Of a stretch of 64,000 nt of DNA, positions 53,243 to 62,938 are shown one piece after another (position 1 is the first letter of the stretch; the number at the start of each line of letters is the position of its first letter). The stretch lies in contig NC_015555.1 in NCBI RefSeq assembly GCF_000189775.2, forward strand, positions 268,501 through 332,500, written 5' to 3'. Under the pieces are notes generated by a model. It had not been told where the DNA came from. It searched no databases and saw only the letters and a program-made list of their open reading frames with translations. The position numbers and the translations under genes are program-made. The stretch is from Thermoanaerobacterium xylanolyticum LX-11 (lineage in GTDB: Bacteria; Bacillota; Thermoanaerobacteria; Thermoanaerobacterales; Thermoanaerobacteraceae).

Positions 53243-53253
53243 TGTGATATAAT
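53243..53253 (+). promoter_or_regulatory. radA extended -10 promoter
   Basis: TGTGATATAAT within the 14-mer ATGTGATATAATTT; no convincing -35. Confidence 0.5.
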
Positions 53254-53289
53254 TTTAGTGATAGATATACATGGAAAGTCGGTGGAAAT

Positions 53290-54636
53290 GTGAAAAAAGA
53301 TAAGACTAAATTTATCTGCCAACAGTGCGGATTTGAAAGCACAAAGTGGATGGGAAAGTGTCCTAATTGCGATGAATGGAATTCGTTTGTGGAAGAGGTA
53401 GTTGAAGACAGCGACAAAAAGTCGCAAGAAGGCATACTTACATCAAAAGTTGAGCTTTTAAAAGATATAGAGGCAAAGGATGAAGACCGCATAAAAACAG
53501 GGATTGGCGAATTTGACAGGGTATTAGGCGGTGGTGTTGTAAAAGGGTCTCTTGTTTTAATTGGGGGAGAACCCGGCATCGGCAAGTCAACCATGCTTTT
53601 GCAGATATCGGACGTGATGTCTAATTTCACAAAGGTTTTATACATTTCGGGAGAAGAATCATCAAGCCAGATAAAAATGAGAGCAGATAGAATCATAAAA
53701 GGCAAGCAGGAGGTATACTTCTTGGCCGAAACTAACATAAACAATGTTGAAAGGCACGTAGAAAAGATATCGCCTGGTTTTATTATAGTTGATTCAATCC
53801 AGACTATGTATGCAGATGAAAGTACAACTATACCAGGCAGCGTGTCGCAAGTAAGGCAAGTTACGCAGCATCTTCTAAGGCTATCAAAGCAAAACGGTAT
53901 CACTGTATTCATAATAGGTCATGTAACTAAGGAAGGCTCTATAGCAGGTCCCAGAGTGTTGGAGCATATGGTAGATACTGTATTGTACTTTGAAGGTGAT
54001 AGGACGCAGTCATTTAGGATATTGAGAGCTTACAAAAACAGATTTGGTTCTACAAATGAAATAGGTGTATTTGAAATGGAATCAGAAGGTTTAAAAGAGG
54101 TAAAGAATCCTTCTGAAGTGCTTTTGTCTGGGAGAGATTTAAATGCTCCGGGTCTTGCTGTAATAAGCTCTATGGAGGGCACGAGACCAATTTTATTAGA
54201 GGTTCAATCGCTCATTTGCCATACTAATTTTGGGTTACCAAGGAGGATGTCCACAGGCATAGATTACAACAAATTTGTGCTTTTATTGGCTGTGTTGGAA
54301 AAGAAATGTGGGATAAATTTTTCGCAATCAGACGTATACTTAAATATAGCTGGTGGATTGAAAGTACAAGAGCCTGCAGCCGATTTAGGAATAGTTGCAG
54401 CTTTAATATCAGGGTATTTAAATATTCCTATCTCTAATGACATCTGTTTTTCTGGTGAAGTTGGACTGATAGGCGAAGTAAGACCTGTAAGCAATTTGGA
54501 GAGAAGGATAAGTGAAGCTAAAAAGATGGGGTTTAAAACAATAGTAGTGCCACAGATGAAGGTAGAAAATAATTACGATATGAACATAAAAAAGATTAAA
54601 AACATCGTAGAACTTACAGATGTTATTGCAAAATAA
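53290..54636 (+). CDS. radA: RadA, DNA repair / branch-migration ATPase
   Basis: RadA is a RecA-like helicase that processes recombination intermediates. The 448-aa protein has a C4 zinc finger (C10, C13, C24, C27), Walker A GGEPGIGKST (about 92-101), the RadA-specific KNRFG (249-253), and a C-terminal Lon-protease-like domain. It starts at GTG 53290. In B. subtilis disA follows radA; here the next gene is on the other strand and is not disA. Confidence 0.95.
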   Translation: MKKDKTKFICQQCGFESTKWMGKCPNCDEWNSFVEEVVEDSDKKSQEGILTSKVELLKDIEAKDEDRIKTGIGEFDRVLGGGVVKGSLVLIGGEPGIGKSTMLLQISDVMSNFTKVLYISGEESSSQIKMRADRIIKGKQEVYFLAETNINNVERHVEKISPGFIIVDSIQTMYADESTTIPGSVSQVRQVTQHLLRLSKQNGITVFIIGHVTKEGSIAGPRVLEHMVDTVLYFEGDRTQSFRILRAYKNRFGSTNEIGVFEMESEGLKEVKNPSEVLLSGRDLNAPGLAVISSMEGTRPILLEVQSLICHTNFGLPRRMSTGIDYNKFVLLLAVLEKKCGINFSQSDVYLNIAGGLKVQEPAADLGIVAALISGYLNIPISNDICFSGEVGLIGEVRPVSNLERRISEAKKMGFKTIVVPQMKVENNYDMNIKKIKNIVELTDVIAK

Positions 54637-54657
54637 AAAGTGGGTCTATCCCCACCA
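54637..54657 (-). terminator. Terminator of the 54660 reverse gene
   Basis: Read on the minus strand, GGTGGGG-loop-CCCAC is followed by TTTTTATTTTG. It sits directly between the stop codons of radA and the reverse gene. Confidence 0.65.
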
Positions 54658-54659
54658 AA

Positions 54660-55055
54660 TTATAACATATTGAAAACTCCCAGAGTATTAAGCTCTTTAT
54701 CTTTTTTAAGCAATATATCATAGAAATTTAAACCAAGCGTGTTGCAAAGTGCTATTATATAAAATATGTTGTTGCCGATTTCGGTTTCCAAAACTTCACG
54801 GCAATTATCGCACAACTGACCATCCACATGTGTTTTAATGTACTTATGTGCGTCTTCTATCATGGCGTCTTCAGGGATTTCTTGTTTTTGTGCATTGATT
54901 TTTAGACAGCCGCACTCTGTAACAGATTTTGCTACTGCTCTGTTGACCCTGGCACTGCTTTCTTGAATTTTTGTCAAAATATCGAGAATGCTTTTGTGAC
55001 GTATTAGGTATTCTTCTACTGTGTTTTGTAGATCATCGACTATTATATCCTTCAT
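54660..55055 (-). CDS. Uncharacterised helical protein with conserved cysteines
   Basis: The 131-aa protein is mostly helical. Conserved-looking features are NRAVAKSVTECGCLKI, an acidic middle, CDNCREVLETEIGNNIFYIIALCNTLGL and a C-terminal LNTLGVFNML. The part EIGNNIFYIIALCNTLG resembles the MazG/dUTPase-type helix pattern, and CGC plus CDNC could bind metal. I recall similar clostridial proteins listed under a DUF number but do not trust a specific one. It has a strong own promoter and occupies the place of disA between radA and yacL. No function is assigned. Confidence 0.7.
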   Translation of the reverse strand: MKDIIVDDLQNTVEEYLIRHKSILDILTKIQESSARVNRAVAKSVTECGCLKINAQKQEIPEDAMIEDAHKYIKTHVDGQLCDNCREVLETEIGNNIFYIIALCNTLGLNFYDILLKKDKELNTLGVFNML

Positions 55056-55091
55056 GGTTATGCCACTCCCGTTTCTTTAAATCTTAAGTTA

Positions 55092-55121
55092 ATTATATAC
55101 TTGTAAATGTTGTGTTGTCAA
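55092..55121 (-). promoter_or_regulatory. Promoter of the 54660 reverse gene
   Basis: On the minus strand, a perfect TTGACA (55116-55121), an 18-bp spacer and a perfect TATAAT (55092-55097). Confidence 0.75.
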
Positions 55122-55167
55122 TATTTACACGAAATAACATTTATAGCATGACTAAATTTTTTGTAAA

Positions 55168-55197
55168 TTGACAATGTTTATCTATAAGTAGTATACT
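55168..55197 (+). promoter_or_regulatory. yacL promoter
   Basis: TTGACA (55168-55173), an 18-bp spacer and TATACT (55192-55197). A further TTGACT at 55259 may be part of a second start. The 250-bp gap holds only these divergent promoters. Confidence 0.55.
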
Positions 55198-55308
55198 TTT
55201 ATTAAAGAAGCCCTATACATGTAAAATTTGTTATGTGCATTTATAAAATTTCCCCATTGACTTATAATTAGTGGCATTTTTGATAATAATAGAAGTGGAG
55301 GTGAATAT

Positions 55309-56412
55309 ATGTTATACAAAATTGTAAGAGGAATTATTTCGATAGTCGGCTTAGGAGTGGGATTTGAAGCGGCTTATTTGTCTTTGGCCGTATTGAAGCT
55401 GCAAAAACTGATGGATTTGACATTGACGAGTATTACATCAATCATTGTATACGCTGTTGGGGCTTTGATAGGCGGAATCATATTTTTTATTTTTTCTCCT
55501 AAACTTATTAAATGGGGAAAAGATTTCGAAGGTTGGCTTGAGACAGCGCTTCAAAAATCGCCGATATACGATATCTTAGTTGGCGCTTTTGGATTAATCA
55601 TTGGATTGATTTTGGCAAATCTTATTAGTGCTCCCATTTATCAACTTCCGTTTGTAGGGAAGGTTATTCCTATAATAATCAGTGTGTTTTTCGGTTACCT
55701 TGGAATAAGCATATCATTGAAGAAAAAAGATGAATTTATGAATTTGTTTGCGATAGTGAAAAAGATGGGACAGCAAAAATCGCAAAAAGTAGAGATAAGT
55801 GAAATACCAAAAATTCTCGATACCAGTGTCATAATAGATGGCAGGATTTTTGATATATGTAAAACGGGGTTTGTAGAAGGACCACTTATTATACCTAATT
55901 TTGTGCTGGAGGAATTGAGGCATATAGCTGATTCATCTGATTCATTAAAGAGGAATAGAGGCAGAAGAGGCCTTGATGTATTAAACAAAATACAAAAGGA
56001 ATTGGACATGAAGGTGCAGATTGTAGATAAGGATGTGGACGCATCCGAAGTAGACACGAAACTTTTAAGGCTTGCCAAGATGATGAATGGGAAAGTCATA
56101 ACAAATGATTATAATTTGAATAAAGTAGCTGAATTTCAAGGCGTACCTGTCCTTAATATAAATGAACTTTCAAATGCAGTAAAGCCTGTGGTGCTTCCTG
56201 GGGAAGAGATGGTCGTTCAAGTTATAAAGGATGGTAAGGAATCTGGTCAAGGCATAGCGTACCTTGACGATGGTACTATGATCGTAGTAGACGGTGGCAA
56301 AAAACACATAGGTGATACGTTGGACGTTCTTGTAACAAGCGTTTTGCAGACTGCAGCAGGTAGAATGATATTTGCCAAGCCGAAGCAAACAGATCAAGAA
56401 AAAGCTATGTGA
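55309..56412 (+). CDS. yacL: YacL-like membrane PIN-TRAM protein
   Basis: The 367-aa protein has four N-terminal transmembrane helices (to about residue 135), a PIN domain (with [15 protein letters not shown] and [12 protein letters not shown], acidic metal-binding residues typical of PIN nucleases), and a C-terminal TRAM domain ([26 protein letters not shown] in pieces) that binds RNA in other proteins. It is probably a membrane-bound ribonuclease, though the substrate is unknown. It precedes ispD as in B. subtilis. GGAGGTGA precedes the ATG. Confidence 0.92.
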   Translation: MLYKIVRGIISIVGLGVGFEAAYLSLAVLKLQKLMDLTLTSITSIIVYAVGALIGGIIFFIFSPKLIKWGKDFEGWLETALQKSPIYDILVGAFGLIIGLILANLISAPIYQLPFVGKVIPIIISVFFGYLGISISLKKKDEFMNLFAIVKKMGQQKSQKVEISEIPKILDTSVIIDGRIFDICKTGFVEGPLIIPNFVLEELRHIADSSDSLKRNRGRRGLDVLNKIQKELDMKVQIVDKDVDASEVDTKLLRLAKMMNGKVITNDYNLNKVAEFQGVPVLNINELSNAVKPVVLPGEEMVVQVIKDGKESGQGIAYLDDGTMIVVDGGKKHIGDTLDVLVTSVLQTAAGRMIFAKPKQTDQEKAM

Positions 56413-56417
56413 TTTTT

Positions 56418-56450
56418 AAGGCATTTTCTTTTTGAAGATGCCTTTTTTAT
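56418..56450 (+). terminator. yacL terminator
   Basis: AAGGCAT (56418-56424) pairs with ATGCCTT (56438-56444), followed by TTTTTATTTT. Confidence 0.75.
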
Positions 56451-56476
56451 TTTGTCGATGGCGGAAAAATGGTGAA

Positions 56477-56487
56477 TGTGATATAAT
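56477..56487 (+). promoter_or_regulatory. ispD extended -10 promoter
   Basis: TGTGATATAAT within the shared 14-mer ATGTGATATAATTT; no convincing -35. Confidence 0.5.
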
Positions 56488-56519
56488 TTTACCAGTATAT
56501 TTTTTGTAGAGGGTGTATT

Positions 56520-57212
56520 ATGTTTATTAGTGCAATAATTGTTGCTGCTGGTAAAGGCAGAAGAATGGGTACAAAATTAAACAAGGTTTTTTTGAAATTA
56601 AACGGAAAGCCTGTTCTGTACTATACTCTAAATGTCTTTGAAAAATTATTGGAACTTAATGAGATAGTTTTAGTAGTGTCTAATGAGGACATAGATTACT
56701 GCAGACGGGAAATAGTCGATAAATATAATTTTAAAAAGGTAAGGCGGATAGTTGCCGGTGGAATGGAGAGGCAGGAATCTGTTTTCAATGGGTTAAAGGC
56801 TGTGGACAGCAGATGCGACATAGTGATGATACATGATGGAGCAAGACCTTTTATCGACAAAACCACACTAAAAAAGGGCATAGAAGAGTCTAAACTTCAC
56901 AGTGCTGTAGGTATTGCTGTTCCAGTGAAAGATACTATAAAGGTAGTTGACGATGACAATTTTGTAGTGTCTACACCTGACAGGACAAATCTTATGGCCA
57001 TCCAAACGCCACAAATTTTTGAATACAGGCTTATATATGAGGCACATTTAAAAGCGATGGAAGATGGTTTTTTAGGTACAGATGATACTGTCCTTGTAGA
57101 GAGACTTGGACATAAAGTAAAGCTTGTGGAAGGAAGTTATAGAAATATAAAGATTACTACGCCTGAGGATTTGATAATATCTGAAGCTTTCTTAAAAACA
57201 ATATATCAATAA
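56520..57212 (+). CDS. ispD: IspD, MEP cytidylyltransferase
   Basis: IspD makes CDP-methylerythritol from MEP and CTP in the non-mevalonate isoprenoid pathway. The 230-aa protein has the nucleotidyltransferase loop AAGKGRRMG, GGMERQESVFNGL, HDGARPF, and the C-terminal KITTPEDL. It is separated from ispF by a lipase-like gene, whereas the two are adjacent or fused in most bacteria. Confidence 0.95.
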   Translation: MFISAIIVAAGKGRRMGTKLNKVFLKLNGKPVLYYTLNVFEKLLELNEIVLVVSNEDIDYCRREIVDKYNFKKVRRIVAGGMERQESVFNGLKAVDSRCDIVMIHDGARPFIDKTTLKKGIEESKLHSAVGIAVPVKDTIKVVDDDNFVVSTPDRTNLMAIQTPQIFEYRLIYEAHLKAMEDGFLGTDDTVLVERLGHKVKLVEGSYRNIKITTPEDLIISEAFLKTIYQ

Positions 57213-57225
57213 CATTATTATTTTA

Positions 57226-57268
57226 ACCTCATATAATTATAGCAAAAGATGCTTAAATTATATGAGGT
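57226..57268 (+). promoter_or_regulatory. Long hairpin that buries the lipase-gene ribosome binding site
   Basis: A perfect 13-bp stem (arms 57226-57238 and 57256-57268) encloses 17 nt, within which AGCA and TGCT pair again. The 3' arm contains GAGGT, part of the Shine-Dalgarno sequence of the following gene. No T-run follows. Confidence 0.65.
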
Positions 57269-57275
57269 GATTGTG

Positions 57276-58520
57276 ATGAGAAGGCCTCTTGTATTTATTC
57301 ACGGAATATTTGGCTCCATGTATGTTCCTACGCTTGTCGGCAAAGCATGGGGGTTTGGACCTGCAGGCTATATATACGATTCTTTCATTGAAAATTTAAA
57401 ATCATTGGGATACATGGAAGGCAAGAATCTCTTTATCTGCTATTATGAGTGGTGGAAGGATATACCTGAGTGCGTAAACACACTTATGTCTAAGATAAAT
57501 GAGGCAAGAATAAAAAATAATTGCGATAAAGTCGATGTTGTATGCCACAGCATGGGTGGTTTACTTCTTAGAAGCTATGTGCAAGGAAATTTTTACAGAA
57601 ATGATGTAGGTAAAGTCGTCTTTTTATCTTCTCCCCATTATGGAGCTGCTAATGCATATTATGCGTGGGAAGGCGGTGCAGTTCCTCCTGACAACGATGA
57701 GGATTTTTTGAATATACTTTTAAGAGGATTTATCTGGGCTATAGGCAAAATAAAAGGGGAGAAAGATGAGCTTATGATAATAAGAAGATACATTCCATCT
57801 ATAAAATCTCTCATGCCCAGTGCTGAATACGGAAACTACGTTTTTAAATACCCGATTAAAAACAACAAGATCGTGTTTAAAAATATACTTTACATGAAAG
57901 AACAGAATGGCTTTTTAAATGAATTAAACAGCTCAATTGATAAATTTTATGAAAGAGCCGATAAAGTTTACGTTTTTTCAGGAAATGGTATATACACGAA
58001 TAAATTCATTCAAGTTGCTGATAGTGACGATAGCGTATTGTGGCCTGACGGTCGGGCTGTTGGTGTTGTCAGAGATGATAAAGGGGATGGAACCGTATTG
58101 ATTAAAAGTGCTTTAGGAGTTGAGGGAAATAAATATGTCTTGAATGCAGGCCATGGAGGAATATTAAATGCTTCTATTCCGCATCTAAAAGAAATACTGG
58201 GCGTAGAAGAAGCACCTAAGGCAAGTGTTTTGGAAAAGATATTGTCTTTTGTAAATATATTGACAGATAGCAAAGTCATTGTGCTTGACAGAGGGCAAAA
58301 ACTTAAAAAGTACAATGTCTTTGGAAAAGTAAATTGGTACATGGCTATTAATGAAGAAGGGGAATACCACTTTTCTTCACCAGACTTTGCAGCAAGGTCT
58401 ATCATGATTCATACAAATAAAGGTTTTGCTGTTAAAACAATAAAGCAAAAAGACAGATTTAGGAAGTCTGAAACTCGTCTTTTTGTGGATAGAAATGGTA
58501 ATTTTGAGTTTAAGGGATAG
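57276..58520 (+). CDS. Alpha/beta-hydrolase of the lipase / LCAT-like type
   Basis: The 414-aa protein begins [17 protein letters not shown], with the oxyanion-hole HG, and has the nucleophile elbow [13 protein letters not shown] (Ser within HSMGG) around residue 100. Late AGHGGILNA could supply the histidine. It resembles lecithin-cholesterol-acyltransferase-like lipases. There is no signal peptide or membrane helix, so it acts in the cytosol if active. The C-terminal 100 residues are beta-rich and unfamiliar. It lies between ispD and ispF on the same strand, with a strong hairpin over its ribosome binding site. Substrate unknown. Confidence 0.78.
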   Translation: MRRPLVFIHGIFGSMYVPTLVGKAWGFGPAGYIYDSFIENLKSLGYMEGKNLFICYYEWWKDIPECVNTLMSKINEARIKNNCDKVDVVCHSMGGLLLRSYVQGNFYRNDVGKVVFLSSPHYGAANAYYAWEGGAVPPDNDEDFLNILLRGFIWAIGKIKGEKDELMIIRRYIPSIKSLMPSAEYGNYVFKYPIKNNKIVFKNILYMKEQNGFLNELNSSIDKFYERADKVYVFSGNGIYTNKFIQVADSDDSVLWPDGRAVGVVRDDKGDGTVLIKSALGVEGNKYVLNAGHGGILNASIPHLKEILGVEEAPKASVLEKILSFVNILTDSKVIVLDRGQKLKKYNVFGKVNWYMAINEEGEYHFSSPDFAARSIMIHTNKGFAVKTIKQKDRFRKSETRLFVDRNGNFEFKG

Positions 58521-58530
58521 GAGTGTTCTT

Positions 58531-59013
58531 ATGAGAGTCGGTATTGGATATGACGTACACAGATTAGAGGCGGGAAGAAAATTGATATTGGGCGGTGTAC
58601 AGATTCCGTACGTTAAGGGGCTTTTAGGTCATTCAGATGCCGATGTCCTTATACATGCTGTCATTGACGCAATTCTCGGTGCTGCAGGGTTAGGCGATAT
58701 AGGAACTCATTTCCCTGACTCCGAATGGATCTATAAGGATATAGACAGCACTGTGCTCCTTAAGAAGACATTAGATTTGATAAAAAACAAATTTTTCATA
58801 AACAATATTGACTGCATCATTGTAGCTCAAGAACCAAAATTGGCACCGTATAAAGATGCTATATCCAAAAATCTGTCGAAAGTTTTAAATATTGGGATTG
58901 ACAGAGTTAACATTAAAGCAAAGACCGAAGAAGGTCTTGGATTCACAGGTAGAAAAGAAGGAATTGCTGCGTACGCGATAGCAAGTCTTTCTGAAAAATG
59001 TATTGACAGTTAA
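58531..59013 (+). CDS. ispF: IspF, MEcPP synthase
   Basis: IspF forms the cyclic diphosphate MEcPP from CDP-methylerythritol phosphate. The 160-aa protein has the zinc ligands in GYDVHRL and, later, [26 protein letters not shown] in pieces, plus [12 protein letters not shown] 58531 is ten bases after the lipase stop, behind AGGAGTG; the longer open frame overlaps that gene. Confidence 0.95.
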   Translation: MRVGIGYDVHRLEAGRKLILGGVQIPYVKGLLGHSDADVLIHAVIDAILGAAGLGDIGTHFPDSEWIYKDIDSTVLLKKTLDLIKNKFFINNIDCIIVAQEPKLAPYKDAISKNLSKVLNIGIDRVNIKAKTEEGLGFTGRKEGIAAYAIASLSEKCIDS

Positions 59014-59061
59014 AATTAAATTAAATAAAATACAAACATGATAAATATTAGGAGGTAGACG

Positions 59062-60774
59062 ATGAGATTATCACAATTGTTTATACCAACGATGAGAGAG
59101 GTTCCAGCAGAAGCTGAGATACCAAGCCATATTCTCATGTTAAAAGCCGCCATGATGAGAAAACTTGCATCAGGTGTGTACATTTATTTGCCGCTTGGTA
59201 AGAGAGTCCTTAAGAAGATTGAAGAAATCGTGAGGGAAGAGATGGACAGAGCAGGGGCACAGGAAGTGCTTATGTCTGCCATAATACCTGCGGAACTTTT
59301 AAAAGAATCCGGCAGATGGGATGTTTTTGGACCTGAGATGTTTAAGCTAAAGGATAGAAATGACAGGGAATTTTGCTTAGGCCCTACGCATGAAGAAGTT
59401 TTTACAGACCTTATAAGAAATGATGTAAAGTCATACAGGCAGCTTCCACTGACAATATATCAGATTCAGACGAAGTATAGAGATGAGAGGCGGCCCAGAT
59501 TTGGAGTCATGAGGTCTCGCGAATTTATAATGAAAGATGCCTACAGCTTTGATGTCGATTGGGATGGACTGGATGTGTCTTTTGATAAGATGTACGATGC
59601 TTACTGCAGGATATTTGACAGGTGCGGCTTAAAGTATACTGTCGTTGAAGCTGATACAGGTGCTATGGGTGGAAAGGATTCTAAAGAATTTATGGTGACA
59701 TCTAATGTTGGAGAAGCAGTAATTGCCTATTGCGACAACTGCGGCTATGCTGCCAATGAAGAAAAGGCGGAATGCACTGTACAAAACACAATTGACGAAG
59801 AGATGAGGCCATTGGAAAAAATTTATACGCCTGATGTAAAGACGATTGATGAACTTGTGTCGCATTTGGATGTTGAAGCGGAAAGATTTGTAAAAACATT
59901 GATATACAAGTACAAGAATAAGGTAGCTGCGGTGCTTATAAGAGGCGACAGGGAAGTAAATATTGTAAAACTGGCGAATCTTTTAAATGTAAGCGAAAAT
60001 GATGTTGAATTGGCTGATGAAGAAACTGTAAAGAAAGTCACATCTGCCAATGTGGGATTTGCTGGTCCTATTGGACTCAAAGATGACGTAATGCTTATAG
60101 CAGATGCAGAAATACCTGCCATGAGAAATGTTATCGTCGGCGCTAATGAGACAGACTACCATTTAAAAAATGTCAATTATGGAAGAGATTTTAAAGCAGA
60201 TGTAGTATCAGACGTCAGAAAAGTTGTAGATGGCGATAAATGCCCGAAATGTGGCAGTCCTTTAAAACTTGATAGAGGAATTGAAGTAGGGCACATTTTT
60301 AAATTAGGCACAAAATATTCTGATGCATTAGGTGCAAATTATATAGATGAAAACGGCAATGAAAAGCCTATAATAATGGGTTGTTACGGCATAGGGTTAA
60401 ACAGAATTGCGGCTGCTGCAATAGAGCAAAATCACGACGACAAAGGTATCATTTGGCCAATGTCTATAGCACCATATCATGTCATAATCGTACCTGTAAA
60501 TGTGTCAAATGATGTACAAAGAGATCTTGCAGAGAAATTGTACGATGAATTATCGAAGGCTGGCATTGAGGTTTTGATTGATGACAGGGATTTGAGAGCT
60601 GGCGTAAAATTTAATGATGCCGATTTGTTAGGTATACCTATTAGAATAACAGTGGGAAAGAAAGCTGAAGACAATATAGTTGAGCTGAAATTAAGAAGAG
60701 AAGAAAAGCCCATAGAATTAAAATACGATGAAGTTTTAGGCAAAGTCAAAGAATTGATCAGTGAAAATATGTAG
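59062..60774 (+). CDS. proS: Prolyl-tRNA synthetase, bacterial type
   Basis: The enzyme charges tRNA(Pro). The 570-aa bacterial form has class II motif 2 ([21 protein letters not shown] in pieces), the long editing insertion (about 220-405) that clears Ala-tRNA(Pro), and the anticodon-binding C-terminal domain with [17 protein letters not shown] precedes the ATG. It lies 48 bp after ispF and ends with a terminator. Confidence 0.96.
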   Translation: MRLSQLFIPTMREVPAEAEIPSHILMLKAAMMRKLASGVYIYLPLGKRVLKKIEEIVREEMDRAGAQEVLMSAIIPAELLKESGRWDVFGPEMFKLKDRNDREFCLGPTHEEVFTDLIRNDVKSYRQLPLTIYQIQTKYRDERRPRFGVMRSREFIMKDAYSFDVDWDGLDVSFDKMYDAYCRIFDRCGLKYTVVEADTGAMGGKDSKEFMVTSNVGEAVIAYCDNCGYAANEEKAECTVQNTIDEEMRPLEKIYTPDVKTIDELVSHLDVEAERFVKTLIYKYKNKVAAVLIRGDREVNIVKLANLLNVSENDVELADEETVKKVTSANVGFAGPIGLKDDVMLIADAEIPAMRNVIVGANETDYHLKNVNYGRDFKADVVSDVRKVVDGDKCPKCGSPLKLDRGIEVGHIFKLGTKYSDALGANYIDENGNEKPIIMGCYGIGLNRIAAAAIEQNHDDKGIIWPMSIAPYHVIIVPVNVSNDVQRDLAEKLYDELSKAGIEVLIDDRDLRAGVKFNDADLLGIPIRITVGKKAEDNIVELKLRREEKPIELKYDEVLGKVKELISENM

Positions 60775-60794
60775 GAGCTAAATGCTCCTTTTTT
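60773..60794 (+). terminator. proS terminator
   Basis: AGGAGC pairs with GCTCCT around a 5-nt loop and is followed by T-run. It overlaps the stop codon. Confidence 0.8.
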
Positions 60795-60845
60795 GCATAA
60801 TATTTTAAGAATGACAAAAAAATAAAGTAGGAAAGGAGTGGTTTA

Positions 60846-61085
60846 ATGTCTATTTACATAATGGGCATTTCTGTCGATAAAAGATCGGATTTTGCACCAA
60901 AAGTGCAAGAAGTATTGACGAAGCACGGACAAAACATATTGGCCAGGTTTGGAATACACGATGACAGTGATGATAATGGGCTTATAACGTTAAATGTCAG
61001 AGGGGATGAGAAGTATATAAATGAATTTTCAAAAGAGCTTACAAGCATTCCATCTGTCAAAGTAAATCACATGACGGTTAAATGA
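60846..61085 (+). CDS. Small ACT-like protein (TM1266-type)
   Basis: The 79-aa protein begins MSIYIMGISVDKRSDFAPKV and has the beta-alpha-beta pattern of small ACT/NikR-C-like domains (NILARFGIHDD, GLITLNVRGD, VKVNHMTVK). Homologues of the TM1266 type are annotated as putative regulators of the iron-only hydrogenase system because they sit near hydrogenase maturation genes in some genomes; none is here. AAAGGAG precedes the ATG and a terminator follows, so it may be a single-gene unit. Confidence 0.7.
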   Translation: MSIYIMGISVDKRSDFAPKVQEVLTKHGQNILARFGIHDDSDDNGLITLNVRGDEKYINEFSKELTSIPSVKVNHMTVK

Positions 61086-61086
61086 T

Positions 61087-61117
61087 TAAAGGGATAGGAG
61101 ACTATCCCTTTATTACT
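61087..61117 (+). terminator. Terminator of the ACT-like gene
   Basis: AAAGGGATAG pairs with CTATCCCTTT around GAGA, followed by ATTACTTT. Confidence 0.7.
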
Positions 61118-61177
61118 TTACGCATTACTTACTTTAGGCGTTAGAATATATAATATTGCCGTTTTTATGAAAACATA

Positions 61178-61206
61178 TTGTAAGTGTGAAATAAAATTTG
61201 TATAAT
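61178..61206 (+). promoter_or_regulatory. gltX promoter
   Basis: TTGTAA (61178-61183), a 17-bp spacer and TATAAT (61201-61206), 35 bp before the start codon. Confidence 0.65.
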
Positions 61207-61241
61207 GGTATATGATGAATACAAAAGATGGAGATGGCTAT

Positions 61242-62699
61242 ATGGAAAAGAGAGTTAGGTTTGCACCAAGCCCTACTGGTGCTATTCACATAGGAAATAT
61301 CCGCACTGCGCTATTTAATTATTTATTTTCAAGAAGTGAAGGCGCTAAGCTTATATTGAGGATAGAAGATACGGATTTAACGAGGTCTTCTAAGGACTTT
61401 GAAAAGTTGATATTCAAAGAGTTAAGCTGGCTTGGCATAGAATGGGATGAAGGGCCTGACAAACCTGGTGAATACGGACCATACAGGCAAAGCGAAAGGC
61501 TTCACATATACAATGAATACGCAGAAAAGCTTATAAAAGAAGGCAAAGCCTACAGATGTTACTGTACTCCTGAAGAGCTGGATAAAGACAGAGAGGAATC
61601 TGTTAAAAGAGGAGATATACCGAGGTATTCGGGAAGGTGTCGGCATTTGACTAAAGAACAGGAAGAGGAGTATTTGCGGCAAGGAAGGAAACCTTCCATT
61701 AGATTCATAATTCCTGATGATGTTACAATATCATTTGATGATATGATAAAGGGAAAGATCGAAATTAACTCAGACACGCTTGGCGGTGACATGATAATAG
61801 TAAAATCTGACGGCATGCCAACTTATAACTTTGCAGTCGTTGTAGATGATACTCTTATGAAAATAACCCATGTCATAAGAGGTGAAGATCATATCTATAA
61901 CACACCTAAGCAGCTTCTTATTTACGAAGCACTTGGCTTTAAGCCACCTGTATTTGCTCATGCGCCTCTTATCTTGGGACCAGACAGGACTAAGCTTTCT
62001 AAAAGACATGGGAATACTTACATTGGACAATACAGGGAAATGGGGTATTTACCTGAAGCGATGTTTAACTTTTTGTCGCTTTTAAGTTGGTCTCCAGATG
62101 ACAATGTTGAATTGATGTCTAAAGATGAAATAATTAAAAAATTTAATTTCAATAAGATTCACAGTGCTAATCCTGTTTTTGACATAGAAAAATTGAATTG
62201 GATGAATCAACATTACATTCAGATGAGTCCTATTGAAAGAATTGTAGATTTAAGCTTGCCACATCTTAAAGAGGCAGGTTATATTGGCGAAAATGTGGAT
62301 GAGGCTAAGTACGAATGGCTAAAAAAGGTTGTTTCACTTTTTAAAGATGGCTTGCACTATGTGGCTGAACTGAAAGACAAAGCAAAGATGTTCTTTGTTG
62401 ATGATTTTGAATACAATAGCGAAGTAAAAGAAACTTTGCTGTCAAGTGATGCTAAGAATGTACTGACGGCGTTTAAAGAGGAAATTGAGAATATGGATGA
62501 AGTTACAGAAGAGGGCATAAAAGAACTGCTAAAGATGTTGCAAAAGAAGATAGGAGTTAAAGGAAAAGCGTTTTTCATGCCTATAAGATTTGCTTTAACA
62601 GGGCAAGATCATGGGCCTGAACTTGTGATGATAATTCCTCTTTTAGGCAAACATAAAATATTGCAAAGGATAGATAAAGCCTTAAAGTTAATATCGTAA
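61242..62699 (+). CDS. gltX: Glutamyl-tRNA synthetase
   Basis: The enzyme charges tRNA(Glu), and in many Firmicutes also tRNA(Gln) for later amidation. The 485-aa class I synthetase has FAPSPTGAIHIGN (HIGH motif at 16-19), a zinc-binding-like YRCYCTPEEL, and KLSKRHG (KMSKS). ATG 61242 is preferred over the upstream ATGs (61212, 61215) for its GGAG spacing. A cysteine T-box leader follows before cysE, as in B. subtilis gltX-cysE-cysS. Confidence 0.95.
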   Translation: MEKRVRFAPSPTGAIHIGNIRTALFNYLFSRSEGAKLILRIEDTDLTRSSKDFEKLIFKELSWLGIEWDEGPDKPGEYGPYRQSERLHIYNEYAEKLIKEGKAYRCYCTPEELDKDREESVKRGDIPRYSGRCRHLTKEQEEEYLRQGRKPSIRFIIPDDVTISFDDMIKGKIEINSDTLGGDMIIVKSDGMPTYNFAVVVDDTLMKITHVIRGEDHIYNTPKQLLIYEALGFKPPVFAHAPLILGPDRTKLSKRHGNTYIGQYREMGYLPEAMFNFLSLLSWSPDDNVELMSKDEIIKKFNFNKIHSANPVFDIEKLNWMNQHYIQMSPIERIVDLSLPHLKEAGYIGENVDEAKYEWLKKVVSLFKDGLHYVAELKDKAKMFFVDDFEYNSEVKETLLSSDAKNVLTAFKEEIENMDEVTEEGIKELLKMLQKKIGVKGKAFFMPIRFALTGQDHGPELVMIIPLLGKHKILQRIDKALKLIS

Positions 62700-62703
62700 A
62701 TGT

Positions 62704-62905
62704 GATGATTGGGAGAGTAGCATAATAGATTCCAAAAGAGAGGAGCTGTCGTGGGCTGAAAGCAGCTTCTGGATATATTGTGTGAAGTGCACCCATGAGC
62801 AATGCGCATTGTCGCACGGGTATCCGTTATAAATACAAGTGGAGTTTACTCAATCAGAGTGGAACCGCGAGCCCCCCTCGTCTCTGGATGATGGGGGATT
62901 TTTTT
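62704..62905 (+). ncRNA. Cysteine T-box riboswitch
   Basis: The leader of cysE-cysS senses uncharged tRNA(Cys). The conserved T-box TGGAACCGCG is at 62860-62869, followed by a terminator (C-rich arm near 62872, GGGGG near 62892-62896, T7). Stem I contains AGAGAGGAGCTG and GCTGAAAG elements, and the likely specifier codon is TGC (62789-62791) in GAAG-TGC-ACC. TGC is a cysteine codon, agreeing with the downstream genes. Confidence 0.9.
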
Positions 62906-62938
62906 ATTAATTATTTATTAAAAAGGGGATTGGTTATA

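Noticed and set aside
62795..62938. Extended N-terminus of CysE (48 residues)
   Set aside because: This stretch is the T-box RNA and its terminator.
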